This document shows positions 53,498-61,906 of a stretch of 64,000 bases of DNA, in pieces. Position 1 is the first letter of the stretch. Each line of letters begins with the position of its first letter. The notes beneath the pieces were generated by a model, which worked only from the letters and a program-made list of their open reading frames with translations, did not search any database and was not told where the DNA came from. The stretch is taken from positions 1 to 64,000 of the forward strand of contig JBJHBT010000010.1 in NCBI GenBank assembly GCA_050485645.1. Direction: 5' to 3'. A program made the position numbers and the translations under genes. Source of the DNA: JBJHBP01 sp050485645 (GTDB taxonomy: Bacteria; Pseudomonadota; Gammaproteobacteria; Steroidobacterales; Rariloculaceae).

Positions 53498-54424
53498 ATG
53501 AACAGTTCGACAGATCATCGTATGCGGTCCCGCGGCGTTGCCGGCAAGAACCTGACGATCATGGCCCTACTGATGTTGGCAGGCGCCGGATGGCCGGACC
53601 CTATTCGGGCGCAGCTCATGGAGGTCGGCGACAGCGCACTTGAGCGCAGCCCCGGGCTAATTTCGATGCAGATCAGTTCCGGTCGTGGTCTTTCCGTTGC
53701 CACGTTCATGCTGATGACCGAGGGACGTTTCGGCTCCCTGGTCACGTATGAGGATCCAGTCCTCGAGTATCGGGCTGATCTTGAGCCGTTCGCGGCCAAC
53801 GATGGACGGGAGGCTCTCGGGCTCCGACCGATGTCGTTTGCTTTCAGCTATCCTGTTTCGCTGCAATCGGGTGCCCCGGAAGACACGCAGAGTTTCCTGA
53901 GTACGATGATCGGCGCCTATCACGAAGCAGGCGGCGGTGCCCGGTTCGAAGTGAGGTATACGGCAGACGACATCTATCACATCGTGCCGACAGCCATTCG
54001 CGACAAGGACGGCCGGTGGGCGGCGTACCACGCAGTTCTCGACTCGAGAATCAGCATTCCACCGCAGTCGCTTGATGGGCGAGCGATGCTCGATGTGATC
54101 GTCGAGGCGATCTCCGATGCGGCCGGCAAGCCCGTTCATGTTGCACGCGCGCATGCTGCGTTTGCCGAGCATCAGGGACTTCTGGCCGCCAACAATGAAG
54201 CGGCTCGCGACGTGCTGACTCGAACGCTGGAAGCGATCGCGGACTCAGCGTTCACCGAGACTCGGTTGGCATGGGCTCTGGATTACGGCCCGGAGGTTGG
54301 CTACTACGTTCTGAACCTCCGTCCGGTACGGGAACGTACACCGTCGGAGCGTACACAGTCGACTCAGCCAGAAGTTCTATCGTCACCCGCCTCGCCGGAC
54401 GCTACGCGGTACGAACGCCCCTGA
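53498..54424 (+). CDS. Secreted hypothetical protein
   Basis: The 308-residue protein has a signal peptide (NLTIMALLMLAGAGWPDPIR to AQ). The mature part includes SGRGLSVATFMLMTEGRFGS, a region GARFEVRYTADDIYHIVPTA (about 148-167), and a C-terminal FTETRLAWALDYGPEVGYYV before a disordered Thr/Ser/Pro tail. I do not recognise the family. The start at 53498 follows GAGG; a second ATG at 53522 would also leave the signal intact. Convergent with nrdB; 21 bases separate the stops. Confidence 0.7.
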   Translation: MNSSTDHRMRSRGVAGKNLTIMALLMLAGAGWPDPIRAQLMEVGDSALERSPGLISMQISSGRGLSVATFMLMTEGRFGSLVTYEDPVLEYRADLEPFAANDGREALGLRPMSFAFSYPVSLQSGAPEDTQSFLSTMIGAYHEAGGGARFEVRYTADDIYHIVPTAIRDKDGRWAAYHAVLDSRISIPPQSLDGRAMLDVIVEAISDAAGKPVHVARAHAAFAEHQGLLAANNEAARDVLTRTLEAIADSAFTETRLAWALDYGPEVGYYVLNLRPVRERTPSERTQSTQPEVLSSPASPDATRYERP

Positions 54425-54445
54425 ATGAGCGCCAATGCGGTCACT

Positions 54446-55519
54446 TCACTCCCCGCCGCGAATCAACTCCAGCTGCCCGTGCCTTGCGACGCGCGCGTCG
54501 AAGATCCCCCATGCGCCTTCCGGCCCGTGCCATGCACCGCCAGTCGCGGCCTTCGCGTATTCGGTCGCGCGGGTTTCGAAGAAGTTCGCATGCTCCACAC
54601 CGTTGAGGATTTCGGTGAGCCACGGCAGCGGGTGTTCGCTCACGCCATAGACCTTCGGCAAACCGAGCTGGGCCAGACGCCAGTCCGCGACGTAGCGAAT
54701 GTAACGCTTGACGTCTTCGGCACGCAGGCCCTCGATCGGCCCCATCTCGAAGGCCAGATCGATGAAACGGTCTTCCAGCGTGACCACTGTGCGCGCACAG
54801 TCGACGATGTCCTCGCGCACGTCTTTGGTCAGCGCACCTGTTTCGGCCGCGAATTCGTGGAACAGGCGGATCACGCCGTCGCAGTGCAGCGTCTCATCGC
54901 GCACCGACCACGACACGATCTGCCCCATGCCGCGCATCTTGTTATGGCGCGGGAAGTTCAGCAGGATCGCAAAGCTGGCGAACAGCTGCAGCCCTTCCGT
55001 GAAGCCGCCGAACATGGCCAGCGTGCGCAGGATGTCCGCTTCGGTGTCCACGCCGAAGCGCTGCATGTAGTCGTGCTTGTCGCGCATGGCCTCGTAGTCC
55101 ATGAACGCGCGAAACTCCGAATCCGGCATGCCCAGCGTCTCCAGCAGCAGGGCGTAGGCGACAATGTGCACGGTTTCCATGTTCGCGAACGCAGCCAGCA
55201 TCATCTTGACTTCCGTGGGCCGGAATACGCGCGCATAGCGTTCGAGATAGTTGTCCTGAACCTCCACGTCGGACTGCGTGAAGAAGCGGAACACCTGGGT
55301 GAGCAGGTTGCGCTCGGCGTCGCTCAGTCGCATCGCCCAGTCCTTGCAATCCTCGCCCAGCGGCACTTCCTCGGGCAGCCAGTGGATCTGTTGCTGGCGA
55401 CGCCAGTAGTCGATCGCCCACGGATAACGGAACGGCTTGTAGCTGGTGCTGGGCGTCATCAGCCCGGGGCGCGCGATCAGCTCGATCTGGGGTTCCAGCC
55501 CCCTGGTCTGTACGGTCAT
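54446..55519 (-). CDS. nrdB: Class I ribonucleotide reductase small subunit
   Basis: The 357-residue radical-generating subunit has the diiron/tyrosyl site: first Glu-x2-His with the radical Tyr (MMLAAFANMETVHIVAYALL, E-x2-H-x3-Y), the helix VSWSVRDETLHCDGVIR (second E-x2-H), and DVEVQDNYLERYARVF. The C-terminal tail ends GQLELIRGGE. The start MTVQTRGLEPQ at 55519 gives the usual length; an upstream extension runs into the end of nrdA. There is no N-terminal ATP cone. It lies 11 bases after nrdA. Confidence 0.95.
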   Translation of the reverse strand: MTVQTRGLEPQIELIARPGLMTPSTSYKPFRYPWAIDYWRRQQQIHWLPEEVPLGEDCKDWAMRLSDAERNLLTQVFRFFTQSDVEVQDNYLERYARVFRPTEVKMMLAAFANMETVHIVAYALLLETLGMPDSEFRAFMDYEAMRDKHDYMQRFGVDTEADILRTLAMFGGFTEGLQLFASFAILLNFPRHNKMRGMGQIVSWSVRDETLHCDGVIRLFHEFAAETGALTKDVREDIVDCARTVVTLEDRFIDLAFEMGPIEGLRAEDVKRYIRYVADWRLAQLGLPKVYGVSEHPLPWLTEILNGVEHANFFETRATEYAKAATGGAWHGPEGAWGIFDARVARHGQLELIRGGE

Positions 55520-55530
55520 GTCCGGATTCC

Positions 55531-57405
55531 TCACTGGCATGCCAGACATTCGTCGTAGCGGTTTTCGTCGGCGGTGGCGGCCAGCGCGCGTTCCGGCCAG
55601 CGCCGCGTGTTGTCGCCTTCCACACCGGCGAAACCGGCACGCTGCACGGACTTGGAGCGGCAGTAATACAGGCTCTTGATGCCGCGCTCCCAGGCCGTCC
55701 AGTGCAGCATCAGCAGATCCCACTTGTGGATGTCGCTGTTCAGGTAGAGGTTCAGCGACTGGCCCTGGCAGATGCTGGGCGCGCGATCGGCGGCCAGGTC
55801 CACGATCCAGCGCTGATCGATCTCGAACGCGGTACGGAACACCGCTTTTTCGTCGTCGGTCAGTGCATCCAGGTGCTGTACCGATCCTTCGTGCTCGAGT
55901 ATCGACTGCCAGGTGGCCGGCACATCCAGCTGTTTCGCGGCCAGCAGTTTCCGCAGCGCCGGATTCTTCACGGTGAACGAGCCGGACAGCGTCTTGTGCG
56001 TATAGATGTTGGCCGGAATCGGCTCGATACAGGCGCTGACGCCACCGCAGATGATGCTGATGCTGGCGGTGGGCGCGATCGCGAGCTTGCTGCTGAAGCG
56101 TTCCATGGCGCCACGCTCGGCGGCATCCGGACAGGCGCCGCGCTCGGCCGCGAGCACCGACGAGGCGCGGTCCGCCCCCTCGCGCAGATGCCGGAACATC
56201 TTCATGTTCCAGCTCTTGGCCAGCGCGCTCTCGAAGGCGATGCCGCGCGTCTGGAGAAAGGAATGAAAGCCCATCGCGCCCAGCCCCACCGAACGCTCGC
56301 GCATGGCGGAATAGCGTGCCTGCGCCATGCTGTCGGGCGCGCGCGCGATGAAGTCATCGAGCACATTGTCGAGAAAGCGCATCACGTCCTCGATGAATCC
56401 CGGCGCGTCGCACCATTCATCCCAGCTGGCAAGGTTCACCGATGACAGGCAGCACACCGCGGTGCGCGTGTTGCCAAGGTGATCGCGGCCGGTGGGCAGC
56501 AGGATTTCGCTGCACAGGTTCGACTGACGCACCGCCAGCCCCAGCTCGCGTTGATGCGGGGCCAGCGCACGGTTGGCGGCGTCCACGAACAGCAGATACG
56601 GCTCGCCGGTTTGCAGTCGTGTTTCGAGAATCTTCTGCCACAACAGGCGCGCCGGGACTGTGCGCAGCGGTTCGCCGGTGGCCGGACTGCGGAGCGTGAA
56701 CGGCTCGTCGTCGCGCACGGCGTGCATGAACTCGTCGCTGATCGCGATGCCGTGATGCAGATTCAGGCTCTTGCGGTTGAAGTCGCCGGTGGCCTTGCGG
56801 ATCTCGATGAATTCCTCGATTTCCGGGTGATGCACGTCCAGATAGACGGCCGCCGAGCCGCGGCGCAGTGATCCCTGCGAGATCGCCAGCGTCAGCGAAT
56901 CCATCACACGGATGAACGGAATGATGCCGGAGGTGTGGCCGTTGCCCTTCACCGGCTCACCGATCGACCGCACCGATCCCCAGTACGTGCCGATACCGCC
57001 GCCGTTCGAAGCCAGCCAGACGTTTTCCGTCCAGGCGTCGACGATGGCATCCAGGCTGTCGTCCACCGCGTTCAGGAAACAGGAGATCGGCAGGCCACGT
57101 TCGGTACCGCCATTGCTCAGCACCGGCGTGGCCGGCATGAACCACAGCTTCGACATGTAGTCGTACAGACGCTGTGCGTGCGCGGTGTCGTCGGCGAATG
57201 CACGGGCCACGCGGGCGAAAAGATCCTGAAAGCCTTCGCCGGGCATCAGGTAACGATCGGTCAAAGTGGCCTTGCCGAAGGCGGTGAGCCGATCGTCGCG
57301 GGACGGATCCGTCGCCACGAATCCGATGGACGGCCGTGCGCGGCGCGGACGGGGAGCTGCCGCGTCGAGTGCCGCCGGAGGGGCCGATGCCAGTGCCTTG
57401 ACCAT
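55531..57405 (-). CDS. nrdA: Class I ribonucleotide reductase large subunit, ATP-cone-less
   Basis: The 624-residue catalytic subunit reduces ribonucleoside diphosphates. Active-site residues are visible: LPISCFLNAVDDSL (first redox Cys), SNLCSEILLP (N-x-C-x-E, thiyl Cys and Glu), RTAVCCLSSVNLA (second redox Cys), GIKSLYYCRSKS (Tyr-Tyr radical relay) and a C-terminal Cys pair in DECLACQ. At 624 residues it is much shorter than E. coli NrdA (761), and no N-terminal ATP cone precedes the catalytic domain. Overall dATP feedback should therefore be absent or different. GAGGTGATT precedes the ATG. A B12 riboswitch lies upstream. Confidence 0.95.
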   Translation of the reverse strand: MVKALASAPPAALDAAAPRPRRARPSIGFVATDPSRDDRLTAFGKATLTDRYLMPGEGFQDLFARVARAFADDTAHAQRLYDYMSKLWFMPATPVLSNGGTERGLPISCFLNAVDDSLDAIVDAWTENVWLASNGGGIGTYWGSVRSIGEPVKGNGHTSGIIPFIRVMDSLTLAISQGSLRRGSAAVYLDVHHPEIEEFIEIRKATGDFNRKSLNLHHGIAISDEFMHAVRDDEPFTLRSPATGEPLRTVPARLLWQKILETRLQTGEPYLLFVDAANRALAPHQRELGLAVRQSNLCSEILLPTGRDHLGNTRTAVCCLSSVNLASWDEWCDAPGFIEDVMRFLDNVLDDFIARAPDSMAQARYSAMRERSVGLGAMGFHSFLQTRGIAFESALAKSWNMKMFRHLREGADRASSVLAAERGACPDAAERGAMERFSSKLAIAPTASISIICGGVSACIEPIPANIYTHKTLSGSFTVKNPALRKLLAAKQLDVPATWQSILEHEGSVQHLDALTDDEKAVFRTAFEIDQRWIVDLAADRAPSICQGQSLNLYLNSDIHKWDLLMLHWTAWERGIKSLYYCRSKSVQRAGFAGVEGDNTRRWPERALAATADENRYDECLACQ

Positions 57406-57529
57406 GAATCACCTCGCTGTTGCCGGTCGAAGGACGGCATGGCGGCGAGGCTGAGGCGGACCGTCCATGGAAGGAACGACGGACGCCACGCTCCCGCTCG
57501 GCACACCCCGTCCGATCAGTACGCATGTG

Positions 57530-57712
57530 CGCCGGCAGGTCTCCTGGCTTGCAGCTCCAACGCGGCCGTCGCCTTCCCGGTCAACCCAGTGGCACGTGAC
57601 GGCCGCTCGCTGCTCACAGTTGCGGGGGCAGCCCCGGATTCAGGCGGCTACGCAGGCCAGCCTTCACCGGATTCCCTCTTGGTCGCGATAGCGACACCGG
57701 AGCACCCCCATA
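57530..57712 (-). ncRNA. Cobalamin (AdoCbl) riboswitch controlling nrdAB
   Basis: Read on the minus strand, all main conserved segments appear in order: GGTGCTCCGGTGTCGC, AAGAGGGAATCCGGTG, GCTGCCCCCGCAACTGTG, GCCACTGGGTTGACCGGGAA and the B12 box AGCCAGGAGACCTGCC (complement at 57534-57550). This is a complete class-I cobalamin aptamer. The 120 bases from there to the nrdA ATG hold the expression platform. Cobalamin binding should lower nrdAB expression. Confidence 0.95.
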
Positions 57713-57737
57713 TCTTGGGGTTACCTCAAACAGGTTG

Positions 57738-59813
57738 TCAACATATTGGGTCTTTGCTGTCTGCAGATTGGACATCGAAGGTTATCGAGAATTCCGCGCC
57801 GGGCTCGCGGTTGCGCACATCGACGCGCGCATTCATCGCCGCGGCCAGCTGCCGCACCAGCGCCAGGCCGATGCCGGTACCGGCGGTGTCGCGCGTCAGC
57901 GAGTTGTCCGGCCGGTAGAACAGCTCGAAGATTTTCTTCATCTGCGCGCGCGCCACGCCGGGCCCGAAATCGCGCACGGTGAACACCACTTCACTGCGCT
58001 CCCTGCGGCAGCCGATGTCGATCTTCTTTCGTGACGCGCCGGCCGCGAACTTCAGTGCGTTGTCGACCAGGTTGATCATGACCTGCACGAACGCATCCCG
58101 GTCCACCTGCACATCCACGGCATCGCAGGACGGATCGAAGCCGACGTCGAGCTCGAATCCCGCATGCGACACCTGCGTATCGACCTTGGAACGCACCAGG
58201 TCGATCAACTCGGCCACGGTTACCGGCTGCGGCGAGATCGCCAGCTCCCGACGCGTCATGCGTGCCAGCTGGAGTACGTTCTCGATCAGCCGCGACAGTC
58301 GTTCGCTTTCGGTGTGGATGTAATCGTAGTACTGATTACGGCGTTCCTCGTCCGTCCAGCCGGCCTTCAGCATCTCGCCGTACATGCGGATCGACGTCAG
58401 TGGCGTCTTCAGCTCATGGCTGACGGCGGAAACGAAGTCCTGCTGCTGTCGGACAAGTCGCGCCTGCCCGACCGCGAAGCGGTACATCAGTACGAAGCCC
58501 ACCGTCAGAACCGTCGCCAGCACGAACGCGACCCAGCCCAGCAGCGGGCCACCCGGACCGCGCGGCAGTTCACGCAATGTGTAGATCAGTTCCATTGAAC
58601 TGAAAGGCGGCAGCAGACGCGCCTGATACAGCGGCACGCCCCCATCATCCGGACCCACCGTCGCGAGCGGATGGCGATCGTAGGTGATGGTCAGCGCGCC
58701 GGCATCCGCCAGACTGCTGGCGCGGAAGCCGCGTTCCAGTGTCGCGGCCAGAAAAGGCTGCAGATCGACCAGCAAACCCTGGATCAGGCGGCTGTCTTCA
58801 CGCCACACCCTGCGGAACAGCATCAGGTGGCCGGTGTCCAGCAACACCATTTCGAACGGATCGATTTCGCTGGCGAAGGTGCTCACGCTGAACGAGGCAG
58901 CGCCCGGACCCTCCGCTGCATCCGGCACTGCGTCCGACGCCGCTTCCCGCACTGCATCGATGGCGGCAGAAGCGGCGGCAGGGGCTTCGCCATCCGCGCG
59001 CTCCGCGGCGACCCCCGCGGCGCCGACAAACATCAGCGGCTGGCGCTCCGGAATGGCCGTCTGCTCGGTGCGGGTGCGGCGCGTGGCGGCCAGCGCCGGC
59101 TGCCGTGCGTCCAGCTCCTGCATCAGTGTCGACGATCGGAGAGCGTCACCTGTGAGAGCGTCACCGGTCGGCGGCGCCTGGCTGCGCAGGATCTCATCGA
59201 AAGCGGCCTGCCCCGCCGGAGCTTCATCGACGCCAGGCGGTCGGATACGTGCCCCGGTGACGACAATTTCGCCGGCATCGGAACCGCGAACGCCCGCGGG
59301 CGCCGGCATCGTCCCGCCGGCAAGCAGTCCGTTGCGCACCAGCACGTCGCGAACGGCGGCTTCCCGTTGCATCCGATTCGCGCGTTCCATGGCCGAGATG
59401 CCGTAGGCCAGCGGGTCCACCTCCGGCGGCGGCAACAGCGGCGTGGTCATGTCGCCATTGCCGTTCACCTGGAAGTAGCCCAGCGCGCCCGGCAGCGCAC
59501 TGTCCACCGGAAGCGCCGACAGCGGTGAACGCTGCACAAAGCCGGCGGCCGGATCGCCCTCCACGACCAGAAACGCATAGTCGCCGAACGACCGCGCTTC
59601 CTCGCCTGCGATCATCGCCGCCAGTTCGATGTCCAGCCGCGATGTCAGGTCTTCGGCAAGCACCTGCGTCTGGCGAAACGCCTGCCAGTTGAGCTGGCTA
59701 TAGGCATGGCGAACGAGCAGCAGTGCCGGAATCGCCAGCGCCAGAAAGAACAGCGCGAACAGCACGCGCAGGCGGCGTTCGTCCGGCACGGCCACCCGCG
59801 CCGTCCGCTTCAT
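57738..59813 (-). CDS. Sensor histidine kinase with a large periplasmic domain
   Basis: The 691-residue kinase has an N-terminal helix (RVLFALFFLALAIPALLLV), a periplasmic region of about 380 residues, a second helix (LLGWVAFVLATVLTVGFVLM), a HisKA domain (FVSAVSHELKTPLTSIRMYG) and an ATPase domain (VMINLVDNALKFA, TAGTGIGLALVRQLAAAM). The periplasmic region contains a TonB-box-like GEIVVTGARIRPPG and an Ala-rich low-complexity stretch. It has no HAMP domain. The ATG at 59813 overlaps the regulator's stop by 4 bases. It is most likely an envelope sensor. Confidence 0.92.
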   Translation of the reverse strand: MKRTARVAVPDERRLRVLFALFFLALAIPALLLVRHAYSQLNWQAFRQTQVLAEDLTSRLDIELAAMIAGEEARSFGDYAFLVVEGDPAAGFVQRSPLSALPVDSALPGALGYFQVNGNGDMTTPLLPPPEVDPLAYGISAMERANRMQREAAVRDVLVRNGLLAGGTMPAPAGVRGSDAGEIVVTGARIRPPGVDEAPAGQAAFDEILRSQAPPTGDALTGDALRSSTLMQELDARQPALAATRRTRTEQTAIPERQPLMFVGAAGVAAERADGEAPAAASAAIDAVREAASDAVPDAAEGPGAASFSVSTFASEIDPFEMVLLDTGHLMLFRRVWREDSRLIQGLLVDLQPFLAATLERGFRASSLADAGALTITYDRHPLATVGPDDGGVPLYQARLLPPFSSMELIYTLRELPRGPGGPLLGWVAFVLATVLTVGFVLMYRFAVGQARLVRQQQDFVSAVSHELKTPLTSIRMYGEMLKAGWTDEERRNQYYDYIHTESERLSRLIENVLQLARMTRRELAISPQPVTVAELIDLVRSKVDTQVSHAGFELDVGFDPSCDAVDVQVDRDAFVQVMINLVDNALKFAAGASRKKIDIGCRRERSEVVFTVRDFGPGVARAQMKKIFELFYRPDNSLTRDTAGTGIGLALVRQLAAAMNARVDVRNREPGAEFSITFDVQSADSKDPIC

Positions 59814-60529
59814 GCCGGCCGCTCCGTATCGGCATCGATGAGGCGATAGCCGGCACCGCGCACGGTGACGAGACATCGCGGTGTCTTCGGGTCGGGCTCG
59901 ATCTTGCGCCGCAGCTTCGCCACGTGGATATCGACAGTGCGCGTCTCGATCGCCGCATGGCGATCGTAACCCCACACCTTGTTCAGCAGTTCTTCGCGCG
60001 ATACGGGCCGTGTGGCGTTGGCGCACAGGTAGCACAGCAGCTCGATTTCGCGACGGGTGAACACCAGCGCGGCTTCCCCGCGGCGACCGCAAAGATTCCG
60101 CGTATCGATTTCGACGTCGCCGGCTAGACGCAGCAGGTCGTCGGACGCGAACCCGCCGTTGGCCCGACGCAGCACGGCCTGGATGCGCAGCACCAGCTGC
60201 GCCACCGAAAACGGTTTGGCGACGTAGTCGTCCGCACCCAGCGTCAGTCCCTGCAGTATGTCGTCATCGCTGGTGCGCGCCGTGAGCATGATGACGGGCT
60301 GCCGGCGATCCACGCGGCGAATCTCGTTGCAGATCGCAAAGCCGTCCATACCCGGCAGCATGATGTCGAGCAGCACCAGGTCGAAGCGTCCGCTCTGCGC
60401 CTTGCGCAGTCCTTCGGGGCCGTCCGCGGCGCCCTCGACCTCATAGCCGTGATAGATCAGGAGGTCGGTGAGACCGTTGCGGATCGCGGCCTCGTCCTCG
60501 ACGACCAGAATGCGTTGCTTGTGCGTCAT
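59810..60529 (-). CDS. OmpR/PhoB-family response regulator
   Basis: This 239-residue DNA-binding regulator has a receiver domain (ILVVEDEAAIRNGLTDLLIY, phospho-Asp in LVLLDIMLPGMDGF, Lys in DDYVAKPFSVAQL) and a C-terminal winged helix (LVFTRREIELLCYL, AIETRTVDIHVAKLRRKI, TVRGAGYRLIDA). The start MTHKQRIL at 60529 was chosen because the family N-terminus begins there. It pairs with the kinase downstream and is divergent from the pspA-like operon, which it probably controls. Confidence 0.94.
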   Translation of the reverse strand: MTHKQRILVVEDEAAIRNGLTDLLIYHGYEVEGAADGPEGLRKAQSGRFDLVLLDIMLPGMDGFAICNEIRRVDRRQPVIMLTARTSDDDILQGLTLGADDYVAKPFSVAQLVLRIQAVLRRANGGFASDDLLRLAGDVEIDTRNLCGRRGEAALVFTRREIELLCYLCANATRPVSREELLNKVWGYDRHAAIETRTVDIHVAKLRRKIEPDPKTPRCLVTVRGAGYRLIDADTERPA

Positions 60530-60594
60530 CACAGCCGTCTCGACGACCTTCGGTTGTCCGATGTCCACCTTAGCAGCTTGCCATACCGCTGAAT

Positions 60595-60610
60595 GTAAAC
60601 GCTTTGTAAA
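60595..60610. promoter_or_regulatory. GTAAA-N6-GTAAA direct repeat (CpxR-like site)
   Basis: GTAAA at 60595-60599 recurs at 60606-60610, offset by 11 bases. OmpR-type regulators bind such direct repeats, and CpxR uses GTAAA-N5-GTAAA. A third copy in inverse orientation (TTTAC) lies at 60626-60630. The site is in the 181-base spacer between the regulator and the pspA-like gene. Confidence 0.5.
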
Positions 60611-60710
60611 TCCTGCGCGAAAGGTTTTACCAGCCTGTGCCTTATCACGCTGCTGATCCGTTCCTAAGCTGGCACCGGGTTCCCCACCACAACTCGCGGA
60701 GACACTGGAC

Positions 60711-61253
60711 ATGGCACTGATCAACCGAATGGCAAGGCTGTTCACAGCCGACATGCATGCGGTGCTGGACCGCATGGAAGAACCCACCGTACTGCTGCGG
60801 CAGGCGGTGCGGGAAATGGAAGCGGCCGTGGCAACATCGGAGCGGCACATCGCCGCGCTGGAACAGGCGCGTTCATCGATGGCATCGCGGCGGCAACAGC
60901 TGGAGGCCGCGATCACCGAGCTCACCGGCCAGCTGGACGTCTGCTTCGCGTCCGGCAGTGACGAGCTGGCCCGCAAGCTCATCCGGCGACGCCTGCACAG
61001 CGAGCGTTACGCGCGTCATCTTGCCGACCGACTGGACGCCGCCGACGCGACGCTCGCCGCCGCACGCGGGGAACTCGCGTCCCACCGAGAGCAGCTGGAT
61101 CATGTGCGGCAGAAGGCGGCCCTGTTCGATGATCGCGACGACACGGATTCACGGCAGCATGCCTTCGACGCCAGCGGCGACGGCGTTACGGTCGGCGATG
61201 ACGAAGTCGAGGTTGCGTTCCTGCGCGAAAAACAGCGGAGGACGCAGCGATGA
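60711..61253 (+). CDS. PspA/IM30-family protein
   Basis: The 180-residue protein starts ALINRMARLFTADMHAVLDR, an amphipathic N-terminal helix, then a long coiled-coil (REMEAAVATSERHIAALEQA to RRRLHSERYARHLADRLDA) as in PspA and Vipp1, which bind stressed membranes. It is shorter than E. coli PspA (222 residues) and has an acidic tail. The start at 60711 follows GGAGA. First gene of a three-gene operon, overlapping the next by 4 bases (ATGA). Confidence 0.88.
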   Translation: MALINRMARLFTADMHAVLDRMEEPTVLLRQAVREMEAAVATSERHIAALEQARSSMASRRQQLEAAITELTGQLDVCFASGSDELARKLIRRRLHSERYARHLADRLDAADATLAAARGELASHREQLDHVRQKAALFDDRDDTDSRQHAFDASGDGVTVGDDEVEVAFLREKQRRTQR

Positions 61254-61843
61254 CCGCGCCAACCGTTCCCGCCCGCCGTGACCGATCATCACTCGCGAAC
61301 GGCGTGAGCGTGGCGCTGGCTCTGAGTCTGGCCGGAGGCGCGGTGTTCGCCGCGCTCTCCTCGATGCTGGCGGCCGGTACGGCCCTGCGTCTGCTCGTGA
61401 TGCTGCTGGCGGTGGCGTACCTGGCCTATCTGCTGGCCCGCAGCCGGCAACGCATCGGACGCATGGCCACCATCGTGATCTGGTGCGCGGCATCGGCACT
61501 GCTGTGGGTGACCTGGCCACCGATCAGCCTCTACGTACTCGTTCACGCGGGCATGCTGTGGATCGCCAGGTCACTGTATCGCTACGCCGGCTTTCTGCCG
61601 GTACTGGCCGATCTGTGCCTGAGCGCACTGGCGCTTGCGTTCGCCTGGTGGGCCGCAACCCGAACCGGCAGCACGTTCATCGCGCTGTGGTGTTTCTTTC
61701 TGGTGCAGGCGCTGCATGTGCTGATTCCCGCGCGGATCCTCCGCATCGGGCGCACACCCGCGACATCCGATGCCGACCATGCCTTCCGGCAGGCGCACCG
61801 TACCGCGGAAGCCGCGCTGAGGCGCCTGGCCATGCCGCACTGA
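61250..61843 (+). CDS. Polytopic inner-membrane protein of the pspA-like operon
   Basis: This 197-residue protein has five or six hydrophobic segments: GVSVALALSLAGGAVFAALS, ALRLLVMLLAVAYLAYLLA, IVIWCAASALLWVTWP, ISLYVLVHAGMLWIA, LADLCLSALALAFAWWAA and FIALWCFFLVQALHVLIPA. A basic tail follows. I do not recognise a family. Its coupling to the PspA-like gene suggests that it anchors or senses for that protein. Confidence 0.8.
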   Translation: MTAPTVPARRDRSSLANGVSVALALSLAGGAVFAALSSMLAAGTALRLLVMLLAVAYLAYLLARSRQRIGRMATIVIWCAASALLWVTWPPISLYVLVHAGMLWIARSLYRYAGFLPVLADLCLSALALAFAWWAATRTGSTFIALWCFFLVQALHVLIPARILRIGRTPATSDADHAFRQAHRTAEAALRRLAMPH

Positions 61844-61906
61844 GATTTTCCACGGCCGACGCTCTATCAACGGACAACTCAACGCACAACACAGGAAGCC
61901 GTCATC

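Noticed and set aside
60670..60686. Possible sigma-54 promoter (TGGCAC at 60670-60675) before the pspA-like gene
   Set aside because: The -24 element fits, but the -12 element lacks the required GC (TTCCCC instead of TTGC), and no PspF-type activator gene is adjacent.
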